From: Carnobacterium inhibens subsp. inhibens DSM 13024
Lineage (GTDB): Bacteria; Bacillota; Bacilli; Lactobacillales; Carnobacteriaceae
Length of the DNA: 64,000 nt
Assembly: GCF_000746825.1 (NCBI RefSeq)
Contig: NZ_JQIV01000006.1
Span: 744,001-808,000 of the forward strand
Direction: 5' to 3'
Part shown: in pieces, positions 17,004 through 26,741 of the stretch
Position numbering within the stretch: position 1 is the first letter of the stretch
Layout of the letters: each line of letters starts with the position of its first letter
Position numbers and translations under genes: made by a program
Notes under the pieces: model-generated
The model's database searches: none
The model's input: only the letters and a program-made list of their open reading frames with translations
What the model was told of the DNA's origin: nothing

Positions 17004-18392
17004 TTATTTTATGATTTTGACATTGTCTGGAATAACATAATTTGTGCCAATTTCATTTTCTTCTTCTAATCCTTTAGAAGATACTTTATCGAATAAAATT
17101 TTTATTGTTTGCAACATTATTTTAATGTCTAATAGTAGAGAATATTTTTTAATATAAAGTAAATCAAAATTCAATTTACTATTGAAATCAGTTGCATACT
17201 TCCCATAAACTTGTGCATATCCAGTAATTCCTGCTCTAACATTGTGTCTTAAATAATAGTAAGGATTTTCCTTTTTAAACTGGTCTACAAAAAATGGTCT
17301 TTCTGGTCTAGGTCCTACAACAGACATGTCTCCTTTTAATACATTAAACAACTGTGGCAATTCATCGATTCTAAGTGCTCTTAAATATTTTCCAAGTGGT
17401 GTTATTCTTGCATCATTAGATGTAGCAAGTACAGGGCCAGTATCTTTTTCGGCTGTTGCACTCATCGTTCTAAATTTAAATATAGGAAACTCTTCTCCAT
17501 CTTGGGTTATTCTTATTTGTTTATAAAAGACTGGTCCTTTTGAGGTTAATTTCACTAGAATAGCTGTTATGAGCATAAATGGTGAAGTTATAACAATTAA
17601 CAACAGAGAAAACAAAATATCGACTATCCTTTTTATTGCTCCATCTTCTGAAGGTATTTTAAATTGAGAAACCTCAATAATACTTTCATCTTCAATATTC
17701 ATAATATTAGGGTTAACTAAAACTAAATTTTCAAAACTAGTATTTAAAAATAATTTTTTGTCACTTTCCATTAGCAATTCGTAAATTTCCATTTTTTCTT
17801 TTTCATCTATTCTACTTGCGAGGTATACTATATCAACTTTATCTAAAGATGCCTTAACATTTTCAAAATAATTTGATATAACGGCAAAAGTAACTACATG
17901 GCGTTTACTTTTTGAATTCTCAAAGTTATATACCGCAGACTTTACATCTTCTTCAAAGCCGACAACCATTACTTTTTTGCTTCCACTCATTTTTTCGTAT
18001 ACCTTAAATACAATGACTCGCCAGACAAATAAAACAACTATACTAACTACTAAGTTGATAAGCAGCACTGATCTAGGAAAAGCAAACCATCTCCCAGCAA
18101 AAGTAACCACCATAATTGCCAATGTCAAAATTACCTGGACAATAATTGTAATATACAAGAAGTCAGTCAACGATTTATTGTATAAGATGTATATGCCAAA
18201 TAAAATATTTAAAATGATAAATGTTATCACAATAAAAATAAATGAATTTTTATATGTTTCGTAATTTCTATCTGGAACTAAATTTCCAAATTTTAGATAA
18301 AAAGAAAGCAACATAGAAAGATGCAACAGAACAATATCTATTATTCCTATTACAACTTTTTTTGTTTTGCTAAACTTTTCTTCCTGGTTCAT
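17004..18392 (-). CDS. Priming polyprenyl-phosphate sugar-1-phosphate transferase
   Basis: The start at 18392 (MNQEEKF) is set by GGGAGGAAATATC just upstream. The 462-residue protein has about four N-terminal transmembrane helices, a soluble CoA_binding_3-like domain, a further helix near residue 270 and the C-terminal bacterial sugar transferase domain. The domain shows VFYKQIRITQDGEEFPIFKF, KFRTM, LRALRIDELPQLFNVLKGDM and SVVGPRPE, the active-site blocks of WbaP/CpsE/WcaJ enzymes. It puts the first sugar phosphate of the repeat unit onto undecaprenyl phosphate in the membrane. It sits between the polymerase gene and the legionaminate genes. The first sugar (Glc, Gal or HexNAc) is not predictable. 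Confidence 0.92.
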   Translation of the reverse strand: MNQEEKFSKTKKVVIGIIDIVLLHLSMLLSFYLKFGNLVPDRNYETYKNSFIFIVITFIILNILFGIYILYNKSLTDFLYITIIVQVILTLAIMVVTFAGRWFAFPRSVLLINLVVSIVVLFVWRVIVFKVYEKMSGSKKVMVVGFEEDVKSAVYNFENSKSKRHVVTFAVISNYFENVKASLDKVDIVYLASRIDEKEKMEIYELLMESDKKLFLNTSFENLVLVNPNIMNIEDESIIEVSQFKIPSEDGAIKRIVDILFSLLLIVITSPFMLITAILVKLTSKGPVFYKQIRITQDGEEFPIFKFRTMSATAEKDTGPVLATSNDARITPLGKYLRALRIDELPQLFNVLKGDMSVVGPRPERPFFVDQFKKENPYYYLRHNVRAGITGYAQVYGKYATDFNSKLNFDLLYIKKYSLLLDIKIMLQTIKILFDKVSSKGLEEENEIGTNYVIPDNVKIIK

Positions 18393-18492
18393 GATATTTC
18401 CTCCCAATAACAATTCTATTTCACTATTTACAATCAATTTATAGTACCATAATTTCTTACCATAAACAAAACTGTCCAATATACCAAATGTT

Positions 18493-19731
18493 TTAATTTA
18501 TTTTATTAAAAATCCCTACTTTATCTTTTTTAAAATATCCATTACCCATAAAAATGACTATCATTAGTAGAAAAAGCCAAAATTCAGGCGACAAATACCC
18601 ACCTTTTTGAAAATTCAAACAAATGAATAGAATACCTAGTTTAGCATTTGATACTACAATAAATATCGTTAACAGGCAGAATAACAAAAAAACTATTAAT
18701 CCTACGTCTGATAAGATATAAGCATATATATTCCAAATAGAGGGTGTATGTCCAATTCCGTTACCCATAAAAATATGTTCATGATTCACATATTGCCAAC
18801 TCTCTAATAACCTTCCTCTGGTTGAGTAGTCCGTTCCATCTAAAATGGACATTGTTCTGTCTATTATTGTTACTTGTATAATATCCCAAAATAAACTTAT
18901 AACTATAATCAAGGCTATCAAGCACAATAAGTAAAACCAATTAAACCTTATTTTTTTTAAATTTGTTAAAGTAAAAAAGTGTAATACTTGAATAACCAAC
19001 ATAACAGCTATAGAACTATATGAAAAGGTTAATATGATTGTCACAGTGATAAAGAGACTAATGTATTTATTTATTTTTATATCCCATTTATTAAAATAAT
19101 TCATACCAAGTACAATATTTAAGTAATACCCTAAATAAGAAGGCTCAGAAAAAATACTTCTGGTTCGATACAGATGCTCAATTCCATCATAGAGATAACT
19201 CGTTGCATCGGTACGCGTAAATTTCCAAAAAAATTCATATGGCAACTTACCATTTAAATAGATAGCTAAAGTTATATAAATACCTATTATACTAACTAAA
19301 ATAGCAATAACATTTATTATTTTTAACAGTCTCTTTTCTTGCTTTCTATTTTTAATAAGATTGTAACAACCTACAAGTACAACAGCATAATAAGCAACTT
19401 TTATTAATGCTGCAATTCCAGTTTTCAGGACAAACAAATCATTATTATAATAATTAACTACTATATTAGCTGATAGGATTCCTAATAAAATTAAAATCCC
19501 AATAATTTGCTTAACGGTTATTCTGTAGTTATTACTTATGATTAAGCAAATTAATATAAATCCAAAGATAAAATCGCTCAGCGAGAATATTCCAACCATC
19601 CAATCTGCTACAGTAGAAGCTATTCCCACGCTGATAAGAATGATATACATCCAAATTGTTTTATATTTATCATTGAATATTACCCATTTATCTATTATTG
19701 TTTCTGGTTCCACAGGATTTCCTACTTTCAC
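18493..19731 (-). CDS. Wzy-like O-antigen polymerase/ligase
   Basis: A 412-residue protein with about ten transmembrane helices and an extracytoplasmic loop containing LYDGIEHLYRTRSIFSEPSY followed later by STRGRLLESWQYV and GNGIGHTP. The SEPS...RGRL...W layout is typical of Wzy/WaaL family proteins that polymerise Wzx-exported repeat units. It has a GTG start with a weak ribosome binding site; a second in-frame GTG six codons later has AGGAAATCCT upstream and may be the real start. It lies between mnaA and the priming transferase gene, so it probably belongs to the same assembly system. A second polymerase-like gene lies at the left edge. Confidence 0.78.
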   Translation of the reverse strand: MKVGNPVEPETIIDKWVIFNDKYKTIWMYIILISVGIASTVADWMVGIFSLSDFIFGFILICLIISNNYRITVKQIIGILILLGILSANIVVNYYNNDLFVLKTGIAALIKVAYYAVVLVGCYNLIKNRKQEKRLLKIINVIAILVSIIGIYITLAIYLNGKLPYEFFWKFTRTDATSYLYDGIEHLYRTRSIFSEPSYLGYYLNIVLGMNYFNKWDIKINKYISLFITVTIILTFSYSSIAVMLVIQVLHFFTLTNLKKIRFNWFYLLCLIALIIVISLFWDIIQVTIIDRTMSILDGTDYSTRGRLLESWQYVNHEHIFMGNGIGHTPSIWNIYAYILSDVGLIVFLLFCLLTIFIVVSNAKLGILFICLNFQKGGYLSPEFWLFLLMIVIFMGNGYFKKDKVGIFNKIN

Positions 19732-19736
19732 ATAGC

Positions 19737-20894
19737 TTATTTATCTTTAACCGCAGTAAAAGAACTTGGCATTTCATTTGTTGTTTTTAATAAATAAGCT
19801 ATAGAATCTAAAATTCTTTTGCTAGCCACTCCATCTCCATAAGGATTTTTAGCTTTTGCCATCTTTTCATGTTCATCTTTATTTGTTAAAAGATTTGTCA
19901 TTTCTTTTAGAATCGTTTCCGATTGAGTACCTACTAATTTAAGCGTTCCTGCTGCTACTCCTTCAGGTCTTTCAGTTGTATCTCTAAGCACTAAAACAGG
20001 CACCCCTAGTGAAGGCGCCTCTTCTTGGACACCACCTGAATCCGTCATGATCATATAGCTCTTAGCAGCTAAATTATGAAAATCCATGACTTCAAGTGGA
20101 GCAATTAAATGAATTCTAGGGTGTTGCCCTAAAATTCGTTCAGCAGCTTCTTGAACAATCGGATTTAGATGAACTGGAAAAACAATTTCAACGTCATCCT
20201 GTTCATCTACTACTTGCCGTATAGCTTTGAATACTTGTTCCATCGGTTTGCCCTGATTTTCACGACGATGCATGGTTACTAGAACAAGTTTGCTGGTAGA
20301 AGAAACTTTATCTAACACATGGTGATGATAATCTTCTGTAATTGTTTCTTTTAACGCATCAATTGCTGTATTTCCTGTAATAAAAATTTTTTCTTCTGGG
20401 TGATTTTCTTTTAATAAATTCATTTTACTTTCAATTGTAGGTGCAAAATAAACATCAGCAATCACATCTGTTAATTGGCGATTTAATTCTTCTGGAAAAG
20501 GAGAATATTTATCCCAAGTACGAAGGCCTGCTTCAACATGGCCTACTTTGATTTGATTGTAATAAGCAGAAACACTGGCAGCAAATGTAGTTGTCGTATC
20601 TCCATGAACTAAAACAATGTCCGGCTTAACTTCTTTCATAACTTTGTCTAAACCGATCAATACATTCGATGTAATTTCCGACAACGTTTGATTTTCTTTC
20701 ATAACATCTAAATCATAATCTGGAGAAATATTGAACGTATGTAATACTTGATCTAACATTTCACGGTGCTGAGCCGTTACTGCTACAATAGATTCAAATC
20801 GATTTGATTGATTATTAAGTTCTTTTACAACCGGAGCCATTTTTATGGCTTCTGGTCTAGTCCCAAATATTGTCAATACTCTTATTTTCCTCAT
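19737..20894 (-). CDS. mnaA: Non-hydrolysing UDP-N-acetylglucosamine 2-epimerase
   Basis: A 385-residue GT-B fold protein with RVLTIFGTRPEAIKMAPVV, VTAQHREMLDQVL, VHGDTTTTFA, GHVEAGLRT, LVTMHRRENQG and DSGGVQEEAPSLGVP, which define WecB/MnaA. It interconverts UDP-GlcNAc and UDP-ManNAc. UDP-ManNAc is the donor of TagA (29962-30702) in the teichoic acid linkage unit and may also supply the capsule. GGGAGG lies 9 bases upstream of the ATG. It is inside the glycan operon, between a GT2 gene and the polymerase gene. The fold assignment is secure; wecB is an equally used name. Confidence 0.93.
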   Translation of the reverse strand: MRKIRVLTIFGTRPEAIKMAPVVKELNNQSNRFESIVAVTAQHREMLDQVLHTFNISPDYDLDVMKENQTLSEITSNVLIGLDKVMKEVKPDIVLVHGDTTTTFAASVSAYYNQIKVGHVEAGLRTWDKYSPFPEELNRQLTDVIADVYFAPTIESKMNLLKENHPEEKIFITGNTAIDALKETITEDYHHHVLDKVSSTSKLVLVTMHRRENQGKPMEQVFKAIRQVVDEQDDVEIVFPVHLNPIVQEAAERILGQHPRIHLIAPLEVMDFHNLAAKSYMIMTDSGGVQEEAPSLGVPVLVLRDTTERPEGVAAGTLKLVGTQSETILKEMTNLLTNKDEHEKMAKAKNPYGDGVASKRILDSIAYLLKTTNEMPSSFTAVKDK

Positions 20895-20939
20895 AACCTT
20901 AGCCTCCCAAAATTATCTATTCCTTATTAAATAGATAAT

Positions 20940-21881
20940 TTACCCTTTGTTATTCTGTCTTGCACTTCTCAACTTTTGTATAAAAATATAAATTTTGTCT
21001 ATTCTAGTTATCCCTTTTAGTTTTTTTAAAGCATTTTCTTTTTTATTATTGCTTATGTTGCTATTCTGCAAACCTGAATAAATGGAGATCATTTGTCTTT
21101 TAATCAATTTTTTTTGTTCTTTAGAATATTCTTTTTTCAAATATAATTTTTCGAGTTCTTGATAGATAATCAAATAGGAATCAAAAGTTCGCTGCAATCT
21201 TTCTGGACTTTGATTCGTCATAATCGAATTTTCACGGTATCTTCTATTATAATAAAAAGCATTAACATACAACATAGAACTACTATTCAAAAATATTTGA
21301 GTGGTAAACAACTCATCCTCATGTAAAATTCCTTCATAAAAAGAAAGAGCATTTTCTACTAAGACTTCTCTTTTCACCATATACAGATATACAGGAGACA
21401 CAAATGTGCGACGATTCGCTTCAAAACGATCCTGTATATATTCTCTTCCTTCTTGCAATCGTTGGCTAAAATCATAGTTGTTTTGTTCAATCGGTTCGTT
21501 CAATTCATCTAAGAATGCTCTGCCATTAAACCTTATAAGATCTGTTTGTTTTTCTTCTGTTAACTTAACTAATTCTTCAATAGTCGATAACTCTAGATAG
21601 TCGTCAGAATCCACAAATAATATATACTTTCCAATTGCTGCTGCTAATCCAGTATTTCGAGCCCCTGAAAGGCCTTTATTTGCTTGTTCAATAAATTGAA
21701 CTCTAGTGTCTGATAAATAAGGTTTCACTTTTTGTTTGCTTGTATCTGTACTTCCATCATCAACTATAATAATCTGCAATTCTTGGTAACTCTGTTTTAT
21801 TATAGAATCTAAACACTCTTCTATATACAGTTCAACATTGTAAACAGGTACAATGACTGAAACGACTGGGTGTATCTGCAT
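20940..21881 (-). CDS. GT2 family glycosyltransferase
   Basis: The ATG at 21881 has AAAGGAAGAG upstream; an in-frame TTG six codons earlier is less likely. The 313-residue protein carries VSVIVPVYNVELYIEECL, VDDGSTDTSKQ and the metal site LFVDSDDYLE, all family 2 hallmarks. It probably transfers one sugar of the lipid-linked repeat. The Wzx flippase gene precedes it and mnaA follows it in the same direction. Its acceptor and donor are unknown. Confidence 0.87.
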   Translation of the reverse strand: MQIHPVVSVIVPVYNVELYIEECLDSIIKQSYQELQIIIVDDGSTDTSKQKVKPYLSDTRVQFIEQANKGLSGARNTGLAAAIGKYILFVDSDDYLELSTIEELVKLTEEKQTDLIRFNGRAFLDELNEPIEQNNYDFSQRLQEGREYIQDRFEANRRTFVSPVYLYMVKREVLVENALSFYEGILHEDELFTTQIFLNSSSMLYVNAFYYNRRYRENSIMTNQSPERLQRTFDSYLIIYQELEKLYLKKEYSKEQKKLIKRQMISIYSGLQNSNISNNKKENALKKLKGITRIDKIYIFIQKLRSARQNNKG

Positions 21882-21912
21882 CTTACTCTTCCTTTCCAAA
21901 CCTGTATCATGC

Positions 21913-23340
21913 TTATTTCTTTTTAATGACTTCTTTTATTAGTTTCATTTGTCCGGTAATCATTAATCCTATAACAAATAAGAGTAAAAAGGCTATTCCA
22001 TTAATCACAAGATTCATGAAATTCGAAAAAGGAAATTGAGGTACGATCAAGAAAAATAAAACTTGTATAGCAGCCATAATAGCTGGTTTGACTAATGCTT
22101 TTCCGACCTCAATAAAGTTTGATTTAAATAAACGATACATCAATAAGTAATTCGTTTGAATGAAGTTTATTGAAAAAGCCATTATAACCATTAAAGCTAC
22201 ATATTCTATTTTTCCAGCAAAAACACCTACAAAAATAGCTGTTACGGTCACAACTGCAGACAAAATCCCAGAAAGCAATAACAAATCTGTTCGATTAGCC
22301 GATTGAAAAATGGCTCCCGTACTGCTTGATATCATTTGAATCCAGACAGATACGGCTAAAATCTGGAAGGTTACAACGCTTCCGCCCCATTGGTCCCCAA
22401 ACAAAAACAAAATAATGTCACTAGAATTAAAAACTAAAAATATAGACAGTGGCAATCCAATTGTCGCTAAAATAGTGGTAATTTTTAAGTAAACTGATTT
22501 TATTTTGTCTAGATTTGTTTCATAATCAGACATAATCGGTTGAATAACTGGAGAAATCACATTTGTCAAAATCTGATTAGGATATAAAGACACTTGATAG
22601 GCTTTGTCATAAAAAGCTAAAGAACTAGCTGAGAAATAGCGACCAATCAACATGCTGTCTAAATTTCTAGAAAAATAATTAATAAAGTTAAATAAAAATT
22701 GGTTCTTTGAGAAACTAAAAATCTTTTTCAAGGGGTCTTTATCTATTTTTAGACGAATCGTTAAATTTGTTTTGACATAAAAAATAATAAATAATAATGC
22801 AGCTTTTACGGTATTACTAATGATTAATGAATAGTAACTAAAGCCATTTATAGCTAGTACAATAGATACAACACCTGATGCAATATTGGCTAACACTGTT
22901 ACAATGTTTACAGTACTAAATTTTTTATCTCTCAATAACATTGATTGCGGAACGACTAAAATACCATAAAAGAACACACACACCGCTAATACCATACTAA
23001 TTGGTTTGTATACCTCGTTATTGTAAAAAGCACTGATTGGGTAACCTAGAAATACAAAAATGATTCCTAAAAATAAAGCTAAATAGAGAGAAAATCCAAA
23101 AATACTATTGATTTCCTGTTTTGATAAAGATTTATTTTGAATAATAGCTGGACCAATTCCAAAATCAGCCAGCATTTGAAAGAAAACCAAAAAGACATTT
23201 ACAACAGCGACTATTCCATACTCTTGCGGAGTTAATATTCTTGATAAGACTGCGGTAACCAATAGCTGAATCACAACATTGGAATATTTCCCAATCGCAC
23301 TGTAAAAAATGCCTTTTTTAAACTCATCGGCCATTCCCAT
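21913..23340 (-). CDS. Wzx-type polysaccharide flippase (MOP superfamily)
   Basis: A 475-residue protein with about 12-14 hydrophobic helices. The N-terminus KGIFYSAIGKYSNVVIQLLV and the segment SRILTPQEYGIVAVVNVF are typical of the Wzx/WzxC branch of the MOP exporters, and QMLADFGIGPAIIQ supports it. It flips undecaprenyl-linked repeat units across the membrane for the polymerase. ATG-GGA-ATG gives two possible starts two codons apart, with AAGGAG 13 bases before the first. It lies second in the operon that starts at 24431. Confidence 0.9.
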   Translation of the reverse strand: MGMADEFKKGIFYSAIGKYSNVVIQLLVTAVLSRILTPQEYGIVAVVNVFLVFFQMLADFGIGPAIIQNKSLSKQEINSIFGFSLYLALFLGIIFVFLGYPISAFYNNEVYKPISMVLAVCVFFYGILVVPQSMLLRDKKFSTVNIVTVLANIASGVVSIVLAINGFSYYSLIISNTVKAALLFIIFYVKTNLTIRLKIDKDPLKKIFSFSKNQFLFNFINYFSRNLDSMLIGRYFSASSLAFYDKAYQVSLYPNQILTNVISPVIQPIMSDYETNLDKIKSVYLKITTILATIGLPLSIFLVFNSSDIILFLFGDQWGGSVVTFQILAVSVWIQMISSSTGAIFQSANRTDLLLLSGILSAVVTVTAIFVGVFAGKIEYVALMVIMAFSINFIQTNYLLMYRLFKSNFIEVGKALVKPAIMAAIQVLFFLIVPQFPFSNFMNLVINGIAFLLLFVIGLMITGQMKLIKEVIKKK

Positions 23341-23372
23341 GATGATCCATCAACTCCTTCATTTTTAATGAT

Positions 23373-24431
23373 TTACCCAAAAGCTTTTTTAATGACTTTG
23401 AAACTTTTCTGAAATTTCTTTCCTATCGTGACTCTCGTCTGCATCAATTTTAACGCAGCTGTATATTTGTTATACCTTAATAGTAATATCAATACTTTTA
23501 CAAATGAATTTTTTTCCTTTTCTATTTCTATTTTAGCAATAGCTTGATTAATTCTAGGGTTTTCCATCAGTTCTTCGACCCGTTCCTCTTTTGCAAGACT
23601 TGTTAAAGGACAATCTTCCCAAGCTAAATTGCTTAGTTCTAAGTACATTGCTCCCCAATAGTGCTGGTTGATTAAATCGTGGAACTCTTCTGATTTCTTC
23701 CAATAGACCATCCACTCTTCAAATTGATTCGCAATATTGTATTCATAATAAAAGCGCTCTTTGCGGTAACGATTGACAGCAGAGCCTTCACGAAAGACAT
23801 AATGGTAATAGGTTTTTTGATGGTAAAAAACCGTTTCTACATCTAAGCCAACTGCTTGATTGAATAACGCGTCTTGGCCTACTTTTTGATTTGTAAACCG
23901 AATAGGATGTTTTTTTAGAAAATCATGTTTGTACAACTTATTCCATAAAGCATATGGAGATAATGCATAATGTTTTCTAAATTCATTTCTAAAATCTTCT
24001 TTTACTATAAGTCCATTTAATTTGGGTATTTTTTCTGTTTTTGTGACCTTGCCTTCTTTATCTATTACTTCATCAATATATCCAAAAACGACCATGTCAG
24101 CAGCTGTTTCTTCTGCTTTTGCAACGTTTTCTTCAATTAAGTTTGCTTCAAAATAATCATCAGGATCAGCGAAATAAATATACTCACCAGTAGCCCTATC
24201 TAATCCTGCATTTCGGGCAAATCCAGAACCAGCATTTTTTTGATGGATCACGATTATACGAATATCTTTTAATCCGTAACGGTCACATATTGCTCCTGAT
24301 TCATCAGTCGATCCATCATTCACTAAAATAATTTCTATGTTTTTATACGTTTGATTTAATGCACACTGAATTGCTTTTTCTAGCTGCTCAGCAACATTGT
24401 AAATTGGCATAATAATTGATACTTTATTCAT
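23373..24431 (-). CDS. GT2 family glycosyltransferase, first gene of the main glycan operon
   Basis: The 352-residue reading starts at MNKVSIIMPIYN (24431), with AGAGGGAT 7 bases upstream and a candidate promoter -10 at 24472-24477, which excludes the longer frame. It has CALNQTYKNIEIILVNDGST, DESGAICD and the metal site FADPDDYFE, all family 2 motifs. It probably adds a sugar to the polyprenyl-linked repeat. It is divergent from galE, which shares the 230-base regulatory gap. The C-terminal part is basic, as in many membrane-associated GT2 enzymes. Confidence 0.87.
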   Translation of the reverse strand: MNKVSIIMPIYNVAEQLEKAIQCALNQTYKNIEIILVNDGSTDESGAICDRYGLKDIRIIVIHQKNAGSGFARNAGLDRATGEYIYFADPDDYFEANLIEENVAKAEETAADMVVFGYIDEVIDKEGKVTKTEKIPKLNGLIVKEDFRNEFRKHYALSPYALWNKLYKHDFLKKHPIRFTNQKVGQDALFNQAVGLDVETVFYHQKTYYHYVFREGSAVNRYRKERFYYEYNIANQFEEWMVYWKKSEEFHDLINQHYWGAMYLELSNLAWEDCPLTSLAKEERVEELMENPRINQAIAKIEIEKEKNSFVKVLILLLRYNKYTAALKLMQTRVTIGKKFQKSFKVIKKAFG

Positions 24432-24471
24432 AGTTCTATCCCTCTTATCTTCATTAAACAATGACTTTCCT

Positions 24472-24480
24472 ATTATAGCA
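24472..24480 (-). promoter_or_regulatory. Promoter of the main glycan operon
   Basis: The minus strand reads TGCTATAAT, a perfect TGn extended -10, about 40 bases before the first ATG (24431). No convincing -35 is present at 16-18 bases. The position supports the short start of the first glycosyltransferase. Confidence 0.55.
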
Positions 24481-24569
24481 CACTCGATTGCCTGAAACAT
24501 TACAGTTTCCTAAAGAGTATTTTCTTCAAATTTATAATGAAATTTTAAAGTTTTCCAACTTGATTAGCG

Positions 24570-24598
24570 TTGACTTATTTTACTCTAATGAGTAGACT
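24570..24598 (+). promoter_or_regulatory. Promoter of galE
   Basis: TTGACT and TAGACT are separated by exactly 17 bases, about 60 bases upstream of the galE start at 24660. Confidence 0.6.
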
Positions 24599-24659
24599 TA
24601 ACCTTGTTAGATAGAACTATTGACAATACAAAAAAATTAAAAAAATGAGGGATAAGCAT

Positions 24660-25670
24660 ATGGCTATATTAGTAACAGGCGGAGCCGGTTATATCGGCAG
24701 CCACACAACTGTAGAATTATTAAATGCTGGACATGAAGTTGTCATCGTTGATGATTTTTCAAACAGCAAACCAGAAGTGTTAAATCGAATTAAAGAAATT
24801 ACTGGAAAATCGTTTTCTTTTTATGAAGTAGACGTATTAGATAAAGAAGCATTAGAAGCTGTTTTCAAAAAACATACGATAGAAGCTGTTATTCACTTTG
24901 CTGGTTACAAAGCAGTTGGAGAATCTGTGAGCGAACCGTTGAAATACTACCACAACAACTTAACCAGTACATTTGTTTTAGCCGAACTAATGGAAAAATA
25001 TAATGTTAAAAAATTGGTCTTCAGTTCTTCTGCAACCGTTTATGGAATGACTAATGTTTCTCCATTAACAGAAGACTTACCGTTAAGCACAACTAATCCA
25101 TATGGGACAACTAAGATGATGATCGAACAAATTCTACAAGATGTTTATGTTGCAGATTCTTCTTGGAGCATTGCATTGTTGCGGTACTTCAATCCAATCG
25201 GCGCTCATGAAAGTGGACGAATCGGCGAAGATCCAAATGGTATCCCGAATAACTTGATGCCTTACATCACACAAGTAGCTGTAGGCAAACGTGAGCAGTT
25301 AAGTGTATTCGGCGGCGACTATGACACTGAAGATGGCACTGGTGTGCGTGATTACATTCATGTGGTTGATTTAGCTAAAGGGCATTTAAAAGCTGTTGAA
25401 AAGGTACTTTCTACAAAAGGTATTGAAGCTTACAACATTGGAACTGCAAAAGGGTACAGTGTATTAGATGTAGTTAAGAACTTTGAAAAAGCTACAGGTA
25501 AAAAGGTAGCTTATACCATTACTGATAGACGTCCTGGCGATATTGCCACTTGCTACTCAGATGCTTCAAAAGCAGCTAAAGAACTTGGCTGGAAAGCAGA
25601 ACATACACTTGAAGATATGTGTCGTGATTCATGGAAATGGCAAGAAAACAATCCAAACGGATACGAATAA
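24660..25670 (+). CDS. galE: UDP-glucose 4-epimerase
   Basis: Starting at the ATG at 24660 (GAGGGAT upstream) the protein has 336 residues, the usual GalE length. The Rossmann motif [12 protein letters not shown] is at residues 5-16, SSSATVYG contains the catalytic Ser/Thr, and YGTTK gives the Tyr/Lys pair; [15 protein letters not shown] and RPGD complete the family pattern. It interconverts UDP-glucose and UDP-galactose (in some homologues also the N-acetyl forms) and so supplies donors to the glycan operon that runs divergently from it. It has its own promoter and a strong terminator shared with the gene behind it. The call is very secure. Confidence 0.96.
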   Translation: MAILVTGGAGYIGSHTTVELLNAGHEVVIVDDFSNSKPEVLNRIKEITGKSFSFYEVDVLDKEALEAVFKKHTIEAVIHFAGYKAVGESVSEPLKYYHNNLTSTFVLAELMEKYNVKKLVFSSSATVYGMTNVSPLTEDLPLSTTNPYGTTKMMIEQILQDVYVADSSWSIALLRYFNPIGAHESGRIGEDPNGIPNNLMPYITQVAVGKREQLSVFGGDYDTEDGTGVRDYIHVVDLAKGHLKAVEKVLSTKGIEAYNIGTAKGYSVLDVVKNFEKATGKKVAYTITDRRPGDIATCYSDASKAAKELGWKAEHTLEDMCRDSWKWQENNPNGYE

Positions 25671-25675
25671 ACAAT

Positions 25676-25717
25676 AAAAGAGTGCTAAAACCAGTTGACT
25701 GGTTTTAGCACTCTTTT
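25676..25717. terminator. Bidirectional terminator between galE and the YihY-like gene
   Basis: A long perfect stem (AAAGAGTGCTAAAACCAGT and its complement, 2-base loop) with T-rich flanks lies between the two convergent stop codons and can serve both genes. Confidence 0.9.
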
Positions 25718-25724
25718 GAATTAT

Positions 25725-26660
25725 CTAAAAATAACCTTTTACTTTAGCTCGAATGTATCTTTCTGCACGAAGTGGCGCAGCTTCATTGATAGAGCCAGTT
25801 TGATAAACTTCAAGAGCGGCATTAATCACTGCACCTGCAGTCATTAGGGCACCTATAACCTGTAACCAAATCAGCAGGATCATAAATGTTCCAATCGTCC
25901 CGTAACTTTTTGTCCCCAAAGCAAAGAATTCAACATAAATAGCAAATAATTGAGAAACTAACATCCAGCCTATTGTTGAAAATGCCGCTCCCGGAAGAAC
26001 CCTTTTAAACGCTATTTTTGCATGTGGTACAAAATAATATAACAAACAGAAAATGACAAATAGCACACTCATCGTAACCGGCCATTTTAAACTTTGAAAT
26101 GTCTCAATAAGGATAGTAGGTAATTCAACTATCGGTGTAATCTTTTCCAATATTAACTGTCCAAACCCAAAAATGATTACTAATACCATAATTAATAGAA
26201 TCATCATCGTCGTTAAAATCAATGAAAACAACCGTATCATAATGATATTTCTTCTCGGTTCTACTCCATAGGCTTTATTCATGCTCACCTGCATCGCGTT
26301 CATTCCTCGACTGGCTGACCAAAGCGCTCCAATTACTGCAATAGATAGAACTCCTCCGCTACTTTGTGTAAACCAGCTCGTTAACAAATGTTCAACTTGA
26401 TCAAATAAATAAGTTGGTATAGCATTTTCTATATAAGGCAACAATTGCGCTACATCTATATTCAAATATGGCAATATATTTCCAACCACAATAATAATAG
26501 GAAAAACGGATAATAAAATGTAATAACTAATAATGGCTCCTGAACTCCAAACCTCAGCTTCCTGATATTTTTGGATCAAAATTCTACTAAACTTTACTGC
26601 TACTCTTTTTGTTTTTTCTTTTTTTACTTCTAATTTAGCTATATGACTATTTTCCGCCAT
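25725..26660 (-). CDS. YihY/BrkB family inner membrane protein
   Basis: A 311-residue protein with six hydrophobic helices. WSSGAIISYYILLSVFPIIIV, ALWSASRGMNAMQVSMNKAY and the late GTIGTFMILLIWLQVIGALM are diagnostic of the YihY/virulence factor BrkB family. The old RNase BN assignment for this family is not supported. Its biochemical function is not established; roles in envelope transport have been proposed. AAGGAG precedes the ATG. It lies between galE and an acyltransferase gene. The family is certain, the function is not. Confidence 0.9.
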   Translation of the reverse strand: MAENSHIAKLEVKKEKTKRVAVKFSRILIQKYQEAEVWSSGAIISYYILLSVFPIIIVVGNILPYLNIDVAQLLPYIENAIPTYLFDQVEHLLTSWFTQSSGGVLSIAVIGALWSASRGMNAMQVSMNKAYGVEPRRNIIMIRLFSLILTTMMILLIMVLVIIFGFGQLILEKITPIVELPTILIETFQSLKWPVTMSVLFVIFCLLYYFVPHAKIAFKRVLPGAAFSTIGWMLVSQLFAIYVEFFALGTKSYGTIGTFMILLIWLQVIGALMTAGAVINAALEVYQTGSINEAAPLRAERYIRAKVKGYF

Positions 26661-26741
26661 GATTAAACTCCTTTTTCAAACCAAACACCATTATACTCAT
26701 TTGGCAAAAAAAAACAAACAATTTATTGTATAGACTAAGTC

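Noticed and set aside
24620..24645. A second galE promoter starting with TTGACA at 24620
   Set aside because: No -10 hexamer lies at 16-18 bases; the TTGACT-17-TAGACT promoter upstream is better.
1..25000. Mobile genetic element around the glycan locus
   Set aside because: No transposase, integrase or matching terminal repeats were found in the window, though the low GC could reflect older transfer.
25725..26660. RNase BN assignment of the YihY protein
   Set aside because: The family is a membrane protein; the RNase BN name was reassigned to a different gene.
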